Below, piece after piece: positions 1-8,705 of a stretch of DNA of 14,424 nt. The notes beneath the pieces are model-generated. The model ran no database searches, was not told the DNA's origin, and worked only from the letters and a program-made list of their open reading frames with translations. Location of the stretch: assembly GCA_031270925.1 (NCBI GenBank), contig JAISWY010000357.1, forward strand, positions 1 to 14,424. Direction: 5' to 3'. Origin of the DNA: Candidatus Symbiothrix sp. (GTDB lineage Bacteria > Bacteroidota > Bacteroidia > Bacteroidales > Azobacteroidaceae). The position numbers and the translations under genes were made by a program. Each line of letters starts with the position of its first letter. Position 1 is the first letter of the stretch.

Positions 1-145
1 TTACTTTTACGGGGATAATCTTCGTCGTTTCCGGAGCATTGCCACTCTCGCTTCCGCAGCCCGACAAACAGGCGACGATCACCAGCATCGCCGAAGGAAT
101 GAGGTGTTTTACTTTTGTCATACTTGAAATACTTGTTTTGTTCAT
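1..145 (-). CDS. Lipoprotein N-terminus, probable RND efflux periplasmic adaptor (partial)
   Basis: Only the first 48 codons are in the window; the gene continues past the left edge. The peptide has a basic start, a hydrophobic stretch (LIPSAMLVIVACLSGC) and a clear lipobox LSGC, so Cys30 should be lipidated after signal peptidase II cleavage. The residues after it (GSESGNAPETTKIIPVKV) form a short polar linker running into a KIIPVKV strand, which is how membrane-fusion/adaptor subunits of RND efflux pumps commonly begin. A divergent AraC-type regulator next door is also a usual neighbour of such pumps. The adaptor call is an inference from this short stretch and context; the lipoprotein call is firm. 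A second ATG at codon 9 (position 121) is possible, but an AGGA about ten bases before the first ATG favours 145. Confidence 0.55.
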   Translation of the reverse strand, partial: MNKTSISSMTKVKHLIPSAMLVIVACLSGCGSESGNAPETTKIIPVKV

Positions 146-174
146 ATTACTTGTCCTGTTGTAAAAACAGGGGG

Positions 175-182
175 CAAAGGTA
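175..182 (-). promoter_or_regulatory. Bacteroidota -7 box TACCTTTG for the lipoprotein gene
   Basis: Read on the minus strand this is an exact TAnnTTTG match, 29 bases before the lipoprotein ATG. A T-run (TTTT) lies 19 bases upstream where the -33 TTTG element is expected. This is a motif match only; an eight-base pattern with two free positions occurs several times by chance in a window of this size. Confidence 0.5.
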
Positions 183-209
183 CGGCGCTTCTTCCGCATG
201 AAAAAGGTC

Positions 210-238
210 AAAAGTCGTGTGATATTGTTCTAAAAGTC
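210..238. promoter_or_regulatory. Candidate operator: AAAAGTC direct repeat, 22 bp period
   Basis: AAAAGTC occurs at 210-216 and again at 232-238, same orientation, 22 bp apart, or about two helical turns. AraC-family proteins carry two helix-turn-helix units and often bind direct repeats at this spacing. The repeat lies between the two divergent promoter boxes, overlapping the upstream part of both promoter regions, so it could serve both genes. A related AAAGGTC immediately precedes the first copy. The site assignment is inference. Confidence 0.4.
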
Positions 239-250
239 CGAAACACTTTC

Positions 251-1165
251 ATGCTAAGCAAAACAAACTTACCTTTGTGGTCTAAAATGCGGATGAATAT
301 GAATGATATGGGTATTGACTTCGATGCAGTACGTGAAAAGCTTCCGGTAAAGTCGGCCGGCGAGGATTTTATTATGATCGACGACCTCAGCGAGGTGCCG
401 TTTTTCAACTATCCTACCAAGGTCGATATATCGGCGGCGATCATTTGTCTGAAAGGCTATGCGAAAGGCAGCGTCGATCTGAAGCCTTGCTATTATGCTG
501 TGAACGACTTTGTCATCATCCATCCGGGGCAAATCCTACAATATACGTACCGGAGCGACGATTTTTCGGCGCTACTCATCGTCATGTCGCAGCGTTTTAC
601 CGAAACCATGGAACTGGGCATGAAAGACGTGTTTCCCGTATTCCTTTATCTGAAAGAGAATCCGGTGGTGCATCTCAACGAGGAAGAAATAGCACATTTA
701 CAGGATTATTTCCACATACTGAAACAGACGGTGCAGCAAACATCCAATCCCTACCGCATGGAGATGGTGCGTTTGCTGTCGAAAGCTTTTTTCTACGGCA
801 TCAACAATTTCAACCAGTTGCGGGAGGAGTATGCCACTCAAAAAGACAAAAAGGATATGCTGTTCGATGCGTTTTACCGGCTTGTATTGCAGCACTACAA
901 AGATTCGCGCGAAGTGAGTTTCTACGCCGGCAAACTATGCCTGACGCCTAAACATTTATCCGTCGTTATTAAGAAAACGACCGGCAAGTCGGCGTTCGAG
1001 TGGATAAACGATCATGTGGTGTTGGAAGCCAAATGGCTGCTCCGAACCTCCAGTCTGACTATACAGCAAATCAGCGAAGAACTGAATTTTCCCAATCAGT
1101 CGTTTTTCGGGAAGTTTTTCAAACGAAAAGTGGGCGTTTCGCCGAAGGAGTACAGGGGAAAGTAA
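251..1165 (+). CDS. AraC-family transcriptional regulator
   Basis: This is a DNA-binding regulator of 304 residues from the first ATG, the usual AraC-family length. The N-terminal half (about residues 45-135) has the beta-rich, cupin-like pattern of an effector domain, including a FVIIHPGQILQY stretch. Residues about 205-302 are a full AraC double helix-turn-helix domain: a first HTH around VSFYAGKLCLTPKHLSVVIK and a second around LTIQQISEELNFPNQSFFGK, ending in the standard FKRKVGVSPKEYR. It is divergent from a probable efflux lipoprotein gene and likely controls it and itself; the signal it senses is unknown. The start is uncertain: an exact TACCTTTG promoter box at 270-277 lies inside the reading frame, so ATGs at 293, 299 or 308 may be the real start. 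It ends convergent with the RlmN-like gene. Confidence 0.9.
   Translation: MLSKTNLPLWSKMRMNMNDMGIDFDAVREKLPVKSAGEDFIMIDDLSEVPFFNYPTKVDISAAIICLKGYAKGSVDLKPCYYAVNDFVIIHPGQILQYTYRSDDFSALLIVMSQRFTETMELGMKDVFPVFLYLKENPVVHLNEEEIAHLQDYFHILKQTVQQTSNPYRMEMVRLLSKAFFYGINNFNQLREEYATQKDKKDMLFDAFYRLVLQHYKDSREVSFYAGKLCLTPKHLSVVIKKTTGKSAFEWINDHVVLEAKWLLRTSSLTIQQISEELNFPNQSFFGKFFKRKVGVSPKEYRGK
270..277 (+). promoter_or_regulatory. Bacteroidota -7 box TACCTTTG for the araC-type gene
   Basis: This is an exact TAnnTTTG match with TTTC 19 bases upstream (247-250) in the place of the -33 TTTG. Transcription would begin near 283-286, downstream of the first ATG at 251, which would move the start of the regulator to 293-308. 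It is a motif match only. Confidence 0.4.
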
Positions 1166-1251
1166 AACGGATACGAATTTGGAGTTTGCTGTTTTTATCC
1201 TGTTTGTTCATCGACGCCCAATCGCTTAATTATTCTTGCCGCAAAATTAGC

Positions 1252-1268
1252 AAAAAAGCAGTTACTGC
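1252..1268 (-). terminator. Weak intrinsic terminator after the RlmN-like gene
   Basis: On the minus strand, seven bases after the TGA stop, GCAG-TAA-CTGC forms a very short hairpin (GCAGT/ACTGC at most) followed directly by six Ts. The stem is short, so termination may be inefficient or helped by the convergent arrangement with the regulator gene. The remainder of the 109-base convergent gap shows nothing else. Confidence 0.35.
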
Positions 1269-1274
1269 GCATTT

Positions 1275-2087
1275 TCAGCGTATGGCTAATTGTCCGCAGG
1301 CAGCTTGAATGTTTCTGCCCTGAGATTCGCGTACAGTTACTTCCAAACCCAAATGTTCCAGGTCTTTCTTGAAATCTCGCAACTGCTTTTGTGTTGCAAA
1401 AGGATAGTTAGCCATCGTTTTGTTTAATGGGAGAAGATTTATCCGCACATTTTCACCGTTAAACCATTGCGCTAAACGCTTTTTATCCTCCGGGCTGTCG
1501 TTGATGCCGGGAAGCAATAACCAGGCAATTGTTATTTTCCGGTTGTGTCTTTTCCCGTAGGATAGGATTGCATTTACGGTTTCTTCTATACTGTTATTCT
1601 TCATGCCCGGAATCAGCCTGTCCCTGACACGTTGCACCGTAGCATGAAGCGATAAGACCAATTGAATTTTCAGATGTTCTTCCCGTAACTTTTTGAGTCC
1701 GGCAAGGGGTCCGACTGTCGAGAGGGTGATGCCATCGGTCGGGAAATTCAATTCGTTCCGGTCTCGCAAAATGTGAATGGATTGTATCAGCGATGCGTAA
1801 TTGTGCAAAGGCTCGCCGATACCCATAAACACAATGCGGTTGACACGCTCCCTGACGGAAAGAACTTGCTGCACAATTTCGTTAGCTGTGAGATTCCGTA
1901 TCAGACCGTTTTTCCCTGATGCACAAAAAGCGCATCGCACGGCGCATCCGACCTGTGTGCTGACACATGCTGTTATGCCCGTTCTTCGCCGGATACAGAC
2001 CGTCTCTATTTTATTGCCGTCGTTCAGTTCGAAAAGATATTTTGTTGTATTGAAGTCTTTGCAGACTTTTAATAATTGTAAGTCCAT
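1275..2087 (-). CDS. RlmN/Cfr-like radical-SAM 23S rRNA adenine methyltransferase, short form
   Basis: The family methylates A2503 of 23S rRNA (RlmN at C2, Cfr at C8) with a [4Fe-4S] cluster and SAM. From the chosen start (270 residues) the cluster motif CX3CX2C is Cys48, Cys52, Cys55; the two catalytic cysteines are present as Cys41 (TACVSTQVGC) and Cys264 (AACGQL); SLHA (146-149) and the LPLN strand also match the family. It lacks the roughly 90-residue N-terminal helical domain of usual RlmN and Cfr (about 345-385 residues), and the GMGEP motif reads GIGEP (Ile90). It may be a paralogue with a different substrate or position specificity. An upstream ATG at 2135 would add 16 unconvincing residues and lies inside an RNA hairpin, so the start at 2087 is preferred. 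The long leader suggests attenuation control. Confidence 0.85.
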   Translation of the reverse strand: MDLQLLKVCKDFNTTKYLFELNDGNKIETVCIRRRTGITACVSTQVGCAVRCAFCASGKNGLIRNLTANEIVQQVLSVRERVNRIVFMGIGEPLHNYASLIQSIHILRDRNELNFPTDGITLSTVGPLAGLKKLREEHLKIQLVLSLHATVQRVRDRLIPGMKNNSIEETVNAILSYGKRHNRKITIAWLLLPGINDSPEDKKRLAQWFNGENVRINLLPLNKTMANYPFATQKQLRDFKKDLEHLGLEVTVRESQGRNIQAACGQLAIR

Positions 2088-2112
2088 ACTTGTTTTCTTG
2101 TATAAGAGGAAT

Positions 2113-2137
2113 GGACGCAGGTATAGCGTCTGCATCC
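2113..2137 (-). promoter_or_regulatory. Hairpin just before the RlmN-like start
   Basis: In the minus-strand transcript GGAUGCAG (2137-2130) pairs with CUGCGUCC (2120-2113) over eight pairs, one of them G-U, with a nine-base loop. It lies 25 bases before the preferred ATG and contains the alternative ATG at 2135. The wobble pair shows as a mismatch on the other strand, as expected if the structure acts in this transcript. The function, probably in translation initiation or mRNA stability, is inferred. Confidence 0.4.
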
Positions 2138-2162
2138 TAATTCCGAGTGAATAAATGGTAAT

Positions 2163-2191
2163 AAAAAATCTCCCCTCAGAAATATTGAGGG
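2163..2191 (-). terminator. Candidate attenuator terminator in the RlmN-like leader
   Basis: Minus-strand CCCUCA (2191-2186) pairs with UGAGGG (2178-2173) around a seven-base loop; after GAGA come six Us (2168-2163). No other gene on the minus strand ends here, so the hairpin lies within the leader of the RlmN-like gene, 76 bases before its start. Its 3' arm (CUGAG) can instead pair with CUCAG of the preceding hairpin, which would abolish the terminator. Confidence 0.45.
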
Positions 2192-2202
2192 TTATTAAGA
2201 AA

Positions 2203-2223
2203 ACTGAGACAGGGTTTCTCAGT
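2203..2223 (-). promoter_or_regulatory. Leader hairpin preceding the attenuator terminator
   Basis: A perfect seven-base inverted repeat, ACTGAGA and TCTCAGT, with a seven-base loop, followed by TTTTC in the minus transcript. It begins five bases after the stop codon of the short leader reading frame. Its 3' arm shares complementarity with the 3' arm of the next hairpin, so the two structures can compete. Confidence 0.4.
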
Positions 2224-2228
2224 ATGGA

Positions 2229-2279
2229 CTATGCACGGATTCTGAAAGGACGTGCCATCGAACAGCGTATTTTTGACAT
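2229..2279 (-). CDS. Putative leader peptide MSKIRCSMARPFRIRA
   Basis: This is a 16-codon reading frame, ATG to TAG, in the leader of the RlmN-like methyltransferase gene, preceded by an A-rich AAGAAACAAAACA stretch suited to Bacteroidota initiation. It lies 35 bases downstream of a TACTTTTG promoter box and directly upstream of two competing hairpins. The peptide has two Lys/Arg-X-Lys/Arg motifs, K3-I4-R5 and R13-I14-R15. Motifs of this form are known to stall ribosomes in the presence of macrolides or ketolides in Erm leader peptides. A ribosome held on codons 13-15 would cover the 5' arm of the first hairpin. Codons 9-16 also form a small hairpin (GCACG/CGTGC, 2255-2233). That it is translated and regulatory is inference; a 17-codon frame could occur by chance. 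Confidence 0.4.
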   Translation of the reverse strand: MSKIRCSMARPFRIRA

Positions 2280-2312
2280 TGTTTTGTTTCTTTATTCGAT
2301 TAAAATCGGAGG

Positions 2313-2320
2313 CAAAAGTA
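2313..2320 (-). promoter_or_regulatory. Bacteroidota -7 box TACTTTTG for the leader/RlmN-like transcript
   Basis: Exact TAnnTTTG on the minus strand with TTTT 19-20 bases upstream (2340-2344). Transcription would start near 2306, at a small inverted repeat CGATTTTAATCG (2308-2297) that could form a 5' hairpin. This would give a leader of about 220 bases before the methyltransferase start. Motif evidence only. Confidence 0.45.
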
Positions 2321-2392
2321 GTAAAAAAATCATTCCCGTAAAAATCAATTTTTTTCGGTTAATTCTTTTTTTCGTGATTGAATTAATTATAC

Positions 2393-2400
2393 TACCTTTA
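2393..2400 (+). promoter_or_regulatory. Near-consensus -7 box TACCTTTA for the repeat-protein gene
   Basis: Seven of the eight bases fit TAnnTTTG (last base A), with TTTC 19 bases upstream at 2370-2373. It is placed 33 bases before the ATG at 2434. Together with the minus-strand box at 2313-2320 it makes this A+T-rich gap a divergent promoter region. Confidence 0.4.
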
Positions 2401-2433
2401 CGGCCGAATTTGAATGACAAATATATTTAAAAG

Positions 2434-3393
2434 ATGAAAAAGATTATTCTAACTTTGGTCTTATCCATATCAATTTTGGGAACGACTTTTGCCCAAGAAA
2501 ATCAACAAGACAACAGTATAAACCTATATACTTTTTTTGTGAACGTTGTTAATGAACAATTCCGTTTCCCTTTAATTGGTTTTATAAATATAGCGAAAGG
2601 AAGCCATAATTCGCCACAAATTGGTTTTATAAATTGGAATCAACAAAAAATCAGTCCGTTACAGTTAGGTTTTGTCAATACCGCAGGCGATGATATGACC
2701 GGACTTCAAATGGGATTTATAAATACCGCGGTAAAATCTGTTAATGGCGTACAATTAGGTTTTGTTAATACGGCTGTCGGAGAAGAGATAAAAGGCTTAC
2801 AATTAGGCTTTATAAACACAACTGTAAATAGATTTAACGGAACGCAAATAGCATTTGTAAATACCACAAAACAGTTAAACGGAATGCAATTTGGATTTAT
2901 AAATTACGCCGACACCATAAAAAGTGGTATTCCCGTTGGTTTATTATCAATAGTACGAAAGGGAGGATATAAGGCAATAGAATTAGGCGTTTCCGAAATA
3001 TCCCCCTTTAATATATCATTCAAAATCGGGGTTGAAAAGTTTTATACTTCATTTATTGTTGCATATAATCCGTTCAGGGACGGTATTCGGGAACAAATCA
3101 TTTTGGGAGGTGGTTTCGGAACAATTATTCCGCTAAGCAAAAATTTGTATTTAAATCCCGAACTCACATCATATAAGGAAATGAATGAGAGTTCTCAAAA
3201 TTATGCAAGTATTATTCCTTATCTCGGATGGAATATAACTTCTAATCTAAGTATTGTGGTTGGTCCATCGGCAGTATGGGCATATAATAACAAAAGTGTA
3301 GAAGCGCCCTTTTATAAAATAACAGAGTATTCGATCAATGATGAGAATAAACTGTATTTCGGGGCAAGAATGGGACTCCGATTTCGATGGTAA
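2434..3393 (+). CDS. Secreted surface-repeat protein (LA_2272-like)
   Basis: 319 residues with a signal peptide (basic MKK, hydrophobic core to about residue 19, AFA-like cleavage FAQ near 19-21). Residues about 45-172 hold some nine repeats of 14-16 residues with the core L-Q-x-G-F-(I/V)-N-T, matching the repeat type named LA_2272 family surface repeat proteins in Leptospira and Bacteroidota. The regular spacing suggests a stacked beta structure. The C-terminal 140 residues are alternating polar/hydrophobic strands ending in LRFRW, which resembles the last strand of an outer-membrane barrel. The protein probably sits in or on the outer membrane; its function is unknown. The gene is visibly A+T-richer than the glycosidase operon and stands alone with its own candidate promoter. 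The family name is from recall of repeat pattern, not a search. Confidence 0.75.
   Translation: MKKIILTLVLSISILGTTFAQENQQDNSINLYTFFVNVVNEQFRFPLIGFINIAKGSHNSPQIGFINWNQQKISPLQLGFVNTAGDDMTGLQMGFINTAVKSVNGVQLGFVNTAVGEEIKGLQLGFINTTVNRFNGTQIAFVNTTKQLNGMQFGFINYADTIKSGIPVGLLSIVRKGGYKAIELGVSEISPFNISFKIGVEKFYTSFIVAYNPFRDGIREQIILGGGFGTIIPLSKNLYLNPELTSYKEMNESSQNYASIIPYLGWNITSNLSIVVGPSAVWAYNNKSVEAPFYKITEYSINDENKLYFGARMGLRFRW
2566..2949 (+). repeat. Nine degenerate 14-16-residue coding repeats (GF-I/V-N)
   Basis: Within the preceding protein, successive units carry IGFIN, IGFIN, LGFVN, MGFIN, LGFVN, LGFIN, IAFVN, FGFIN and a decayed VGLLS, usually after a G-x-Q. The DNA repeats are imperfect, so these are protein-level repeats rather than recent tandem duplications. 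Confidence 0.75.
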
Positions 3394-3461
3394 TTGGATA
3401 CCTCATACTGTGTTTTTTTTACTTTTTATGTTTGAGGCCGAATAGTTAAGAATGTTTTAAT

Positions 3462-3469
3462 TATCTTTG
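3462..3469 (+). promoter_or_regulatory. Bacteroidota -7 box TATCTTTG before the phosphoesterase gene
   Basis: Exact TAnnTTTG, 21 bases before the ATG at 3491. No good -33 element lies at the usual spacing; a TTTG at 3431-3434 is too far. The box overlaps an in-frame TTG at 3467, which argues against that codon as the start. Confidence 0.4.
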
Positions 3470-3490
3470 CGCTGCAAAAACACTATTTCG

Positions 3491-4219
3491 ATGGGAAAGT
3501 CTGCTAATCTAAATAAAAACGATATACTAATTGTTCCCGACATTCACGGACGAAAATTCTGGGAAGCGGCATTGGAATACCCCGGCGAGGTAATTTTTCT
3601 CGGCGATTACACCGATCCTTATCCGCAAGAAGGTTTTTCTCAGGAAGACGCCTACAAAGGACTGTTGAAAATAATAGATTTCAAGCAACAAAATCTCGAT
3701 CGAGTTACTTTGCTCATAGGCAACCACGAACTGCATTATTTTGATAAACATTTTCGGGCAAGTCGTTTTTCATCTCAATATTATGAAAAATATCATTCGA
3801 TATTAACAGAAGAGCTAACTAAGGGTTTGTTTCAGGTTTGTAAACAAGTTGATAATTATTTGTTTATCCATGCCGGAATTACCAAAGGCTGGTATGATCA
3901 ATATCAAAGTATATTACAGTCTCTCGGTAACGATTTGGAAACTCGATTAAATCGTTTGTTTATTGAAAACAAAGAAGCATTTTTTGAAGTTTCCCATTAC
4001 CGAGGCGGTTTCCATCCGTATGGAAGTCCGTTGTGGACGGATATTAACGAGCTATATTACGAAAAGGAACCGTTTGATCGTGAAATAATCCAGATAATCG
4101 GGCATACGCATATTATCGATGATAATCCCTTGATTGAGAAAAATTTTGTTTTGGTGGATAATATTCAATTATATTTGTTGAAAAACGGAAAAATTGAAAA
4201 AACAAATAGAGAAAAATAA
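3491..4219 (+). CDS. Calcineurin-like metallophosphoesterase
   Basis: 242 residues, cytoplasmic (no signal peptide), with all metal-binding blocks of the calcineurin-like phosphoesterase family in order: PDIHG (Asp17, His19), GDYTD (Asp39, Asp42), GNHE (Asn78, His79), FIHAG (His127) and GHTH (His205, His207). Such enzymes use two metal ions to hydrolyse phosphate esters. The order and spacing resemble the Ser/Thr protein phosphatase (PPP-like) branch, but the substrate cannot be told and could be a phosphoprotein, nucleotide or other diester. The ATG at 3491 is preferred to an in-frame TTG at 3467 because the latter lies in the promoter box and adds an unconserved MRCKNTIS. It ends with tandem stops TAA TGA. 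Like its left neighbour it is A+T-rich. The next gene starts 53 bases on and might be co-transcribed. Confidence 0.85.
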   Translation: MGKSANLNKNDILIVPDIHGRKFWEAALEYPGEVIFLGDYTDPYPQEGFSQEDAYKGLLKIIDFKQQNLDRVTLLIGNHELHYFDKHFRASRFSSQYYEKYHSILTEELTKGLFQVCKQVDNYLFIHAGITKGWYDQYQSILQSLGNDLETRLNRLFIENKEAFFEVSHYRGGFHPYGSPLWTDINELYYEKEPFDREIIQIIGHTHIIDDNPLIEKNFVLVDNIQLYLLKNGKIEKTNREK

Positions 4220-4272
4220 TGAATAGTAGAATAGTATTAATCGTTTTGAAAGAAGCATAAATTTAATATCTT

Positions 4273-6045
4273 ATGAGTACAAAATTAATTTTAATTGCTG
4301 CGATACTTGCGATGACGAGTAATGCAGTACAAGCGGTAAATCCTGTTGTTGAAATCAATTACATTCCTCCGGTCGGGCAGGGAGGAATAGCCGAAGGCAG
4401 AGTTGTATGGGACGAACTTACGGCCGCCAACTATCAGGATTATGCAGTTATTGCCATACTTCGCGCAACTTGGGGAGATGACTATGTGAAGCCTGCCGAC
4501 AATGATTATTTGAGTGAAATAGACGCTTCCGGCAATTTTTTCATTGACATTATGAAAAATGAAACTAATTTCTCGTTGCCGAATTACATTTTTTATTTTG
4601 TACTTCGCTCTACATTTTCCGATATTAACGGCTCAACAATCAAATCGTGGAATATGGAGGGCCGGTATCTCGGTACGCCTGCCAATATCGATCGCAACAC
4701 TTTTTTGGAAACAAAACCGAAATCACCCGTACCGAGTGAGCGTCCCGGATTTGTGCAGGCGGGAACTTCCATAAGCATTTCTTCTCCGGAGGCGGGAAGT
4801 ACAATTCGTTTTACCATCGACGGGAGTGATCCTAAAACATCCGATACGGCGCAGGATTATGCAGAACAAACATTTACGGTTCCGTCGAGCGGCAGTTTGT
4901 TGATAAAAGCGGTAACTCGGAAAGGAGAAGAATACAGTTACCCAAGCAATATGACATGGATTGCCTATGATAAACCCAATTCGGATTGCATGCTGTTCGG
5001 CTTAAATGTATCCCTTGCCTTGAACGGCGAACCGTTTGGTTATCATTTGTCGCAGGAAACAACGCAGGCAAGAATGTGTCCTATCCCTTATTTGACAAAG
5101 TGGGTGCGCACTTTCGGTACGATCAATAACGGATTGGAATATGTCAATGCCATTGCTAAAGAAATGAATCTGCACACGCTGATTGGAGTTTATATAACCA
5201 ACAGCATTGCCGATAACAATGCGCAATTAGCCGGGCTGAGGGCTATCTTACAGGCAGGTTCGTATCCCGATATGATTGCCGTAGGGAATGAATGTAGTCT
5301 TTTGGGCGTAGAACCGAAAACGCTTGGCGCTTATATCGACTCCGTGCGCAATATAGTGAAAGAGAAAGGCATATCCATCCCGATAGGCAGCGTGGATATT
5401 GGCGGTGCGACATGGAGTCAATATATTCTTCAAAAACTGGATTTTCGAGGAATCAATTTATACCCCGGCACTTGGGACGATACGCCTCAAAATCAAATGT
5501 TCGACCGGTTGAAAACGACTTGGAACAATGAATTGTCGAACACGCCGGCCATGATGGTATTACTATCCGAAACAGGGACGCCCCATAGTGGGGGAAATTA
5601 CTCGTTTGACGGCGGTCAGCAAACCGCTTCCGAACAAAAAGCGGCCGCTTATTTGGAAAATGTATTGACTTGGGCGAACGAAAATTCCATTCCCTGTTTC
5701 TATTTCGAGGCTTACGACGAGCCGGCCAAAGGAAATAACATCGAACGATATTTCGGCTTAATGAACGGCGAGATGCAGATACATTCGTTTTATCAAAATA
5801 TTCTCTGTTCAATAGATGATTGTACGATTACTCATATTCCGGAAACAGCAGGAAATACGCAACTTTTCCCCAATCCGGTCAAAGACAGGATTTATCTTCC
5901 AGCAGACAGTAAAATCAATATTTACAATACGCAAGGCTTGCTTTTACACGAATATACCAGTAAGCAAATAGATTTATCCACTTATTCCGCAGGAGTTTAT
6001 TTAGTAAAAGTGAATGATGAAATGTGTAAATTGGTAAAACAATAA
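4273..6045 (+). CDS. GH17-like beta-glucanase with T9SS sorting domain
   Basis: 590 residues, secreted: signal peptide to about residue 21 (VQA). Residues 24-135 form a beta-rich accessory domain; 150-228 match the chitobiase C-terminal-like fold (ISISSPEAGSTIRFTIDGSD, then IKAVTRKG). Residues about 240-510 resemble glycoside hydrolase family 17: VGNE (337-340) supplies the likely acid/base Glu340, and SETGTPHSGG (432-441) matches the SETGWPS nucleophile block, Glu433. GH17 enzymes cut beta-1,3 or mixed beta-1,3/1,4 glucans (laminarin, fungal or cereal glucan). Residues about 525-590 are a type A T9SS C-terminal domain (LFPNPVKD, then IYNTQG and YSAGVYLVKV), so the protein should cross the outer membrane and be anchored or released. 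The enzyme family is inferred from these motifs. It is convergent with the operon to its right and does not obviously belong to the alpha-glucan pathway. Confidence 0.78.
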   Translation: MSTKLILIAAILAMTSNAVQAVNPVVEINYIPPVGQGGIAEGRVVWDELTAANYQDYAVIAILRATWGDDYVKPADNDYLSEIDASGNFFIDIMKNETNFSLPNYIFYFVLRSTFSDINGSTIKSWNMEGRYLGTPANIDRNTFLETKPKSPVPSERPGFVQAGTSISISSPEAGSTIRFTIDGSDPKTSDTAQDYAEQTFTVPSSGSLLIKAVTRKGEEYSYPSNMTWIAYDKPNSDCMLFGLNVSLALNGEPFGYHLSQETTQARMCPIPYLTKWVRTFGTINNGLEYVNAIAKEMNLHTLIGVYITNSIADNNAQLAGLRAILQAGSYPDMIAVGNECSLLGVEPKTLGAYIDSVRNIVKEKGISIPIGSVDIGGATWSQYILQKLDFRGINLYPGTWDDTPQNQMFDRLKTTWNNELSNTPAMMVLLSETGTPHSGGNYSFDGGQQTASEQKAAAYLENVLTWANENSIPCFYFEAYDEPAKGNNIERYFGLMNGEMQIHSFYQNILCSIDDCTITHIPETAGNTQLFPNPVKDRIYLPADSKINIYNTQGLLLHEYTSKQIDLSTYSAGVYLVKVNDEMCKLVKQ

Positions 6046-6060
6046 AGAAGCCGTCGAACT

Positions 6061-8705
<2,645 letters not shown>

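Noticed and set aside
1000..1308. Plus-strand frame of 102 codons at the end of the regulator gene
   Set aside because: It overlaps the conserved AraC HTH region in another frame and has no recognisable protein features.
2088..2135. Upstream ATG start for the RlmN-like gene
   Set aside because: The ATG lies inside a stable hairpin and the 16 added residues do not look like the family N-terminus.
2155..2430. Plus-strand reading frame of 91 codons upstream of the repeat-protein gene
   Set aside because: It is hydrophobic and low in complexity at its end, resembles no family I know, spans the candidate promoter of the next gene, and is antisense to the structured leader of the RlmN-like gene.
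2566..2949. CRISPR or DNA tandem repeat
   Set aside because: The periodicity is in the protein; the DNA units differ and there are no spacers.
3467..3490. TTG start for the phosphoesterase
   Set aside because: The TTG is part of the TATCTTTG promoter box, and the extra eight residues are not part of the family; the ATG at 3491 is preferred.
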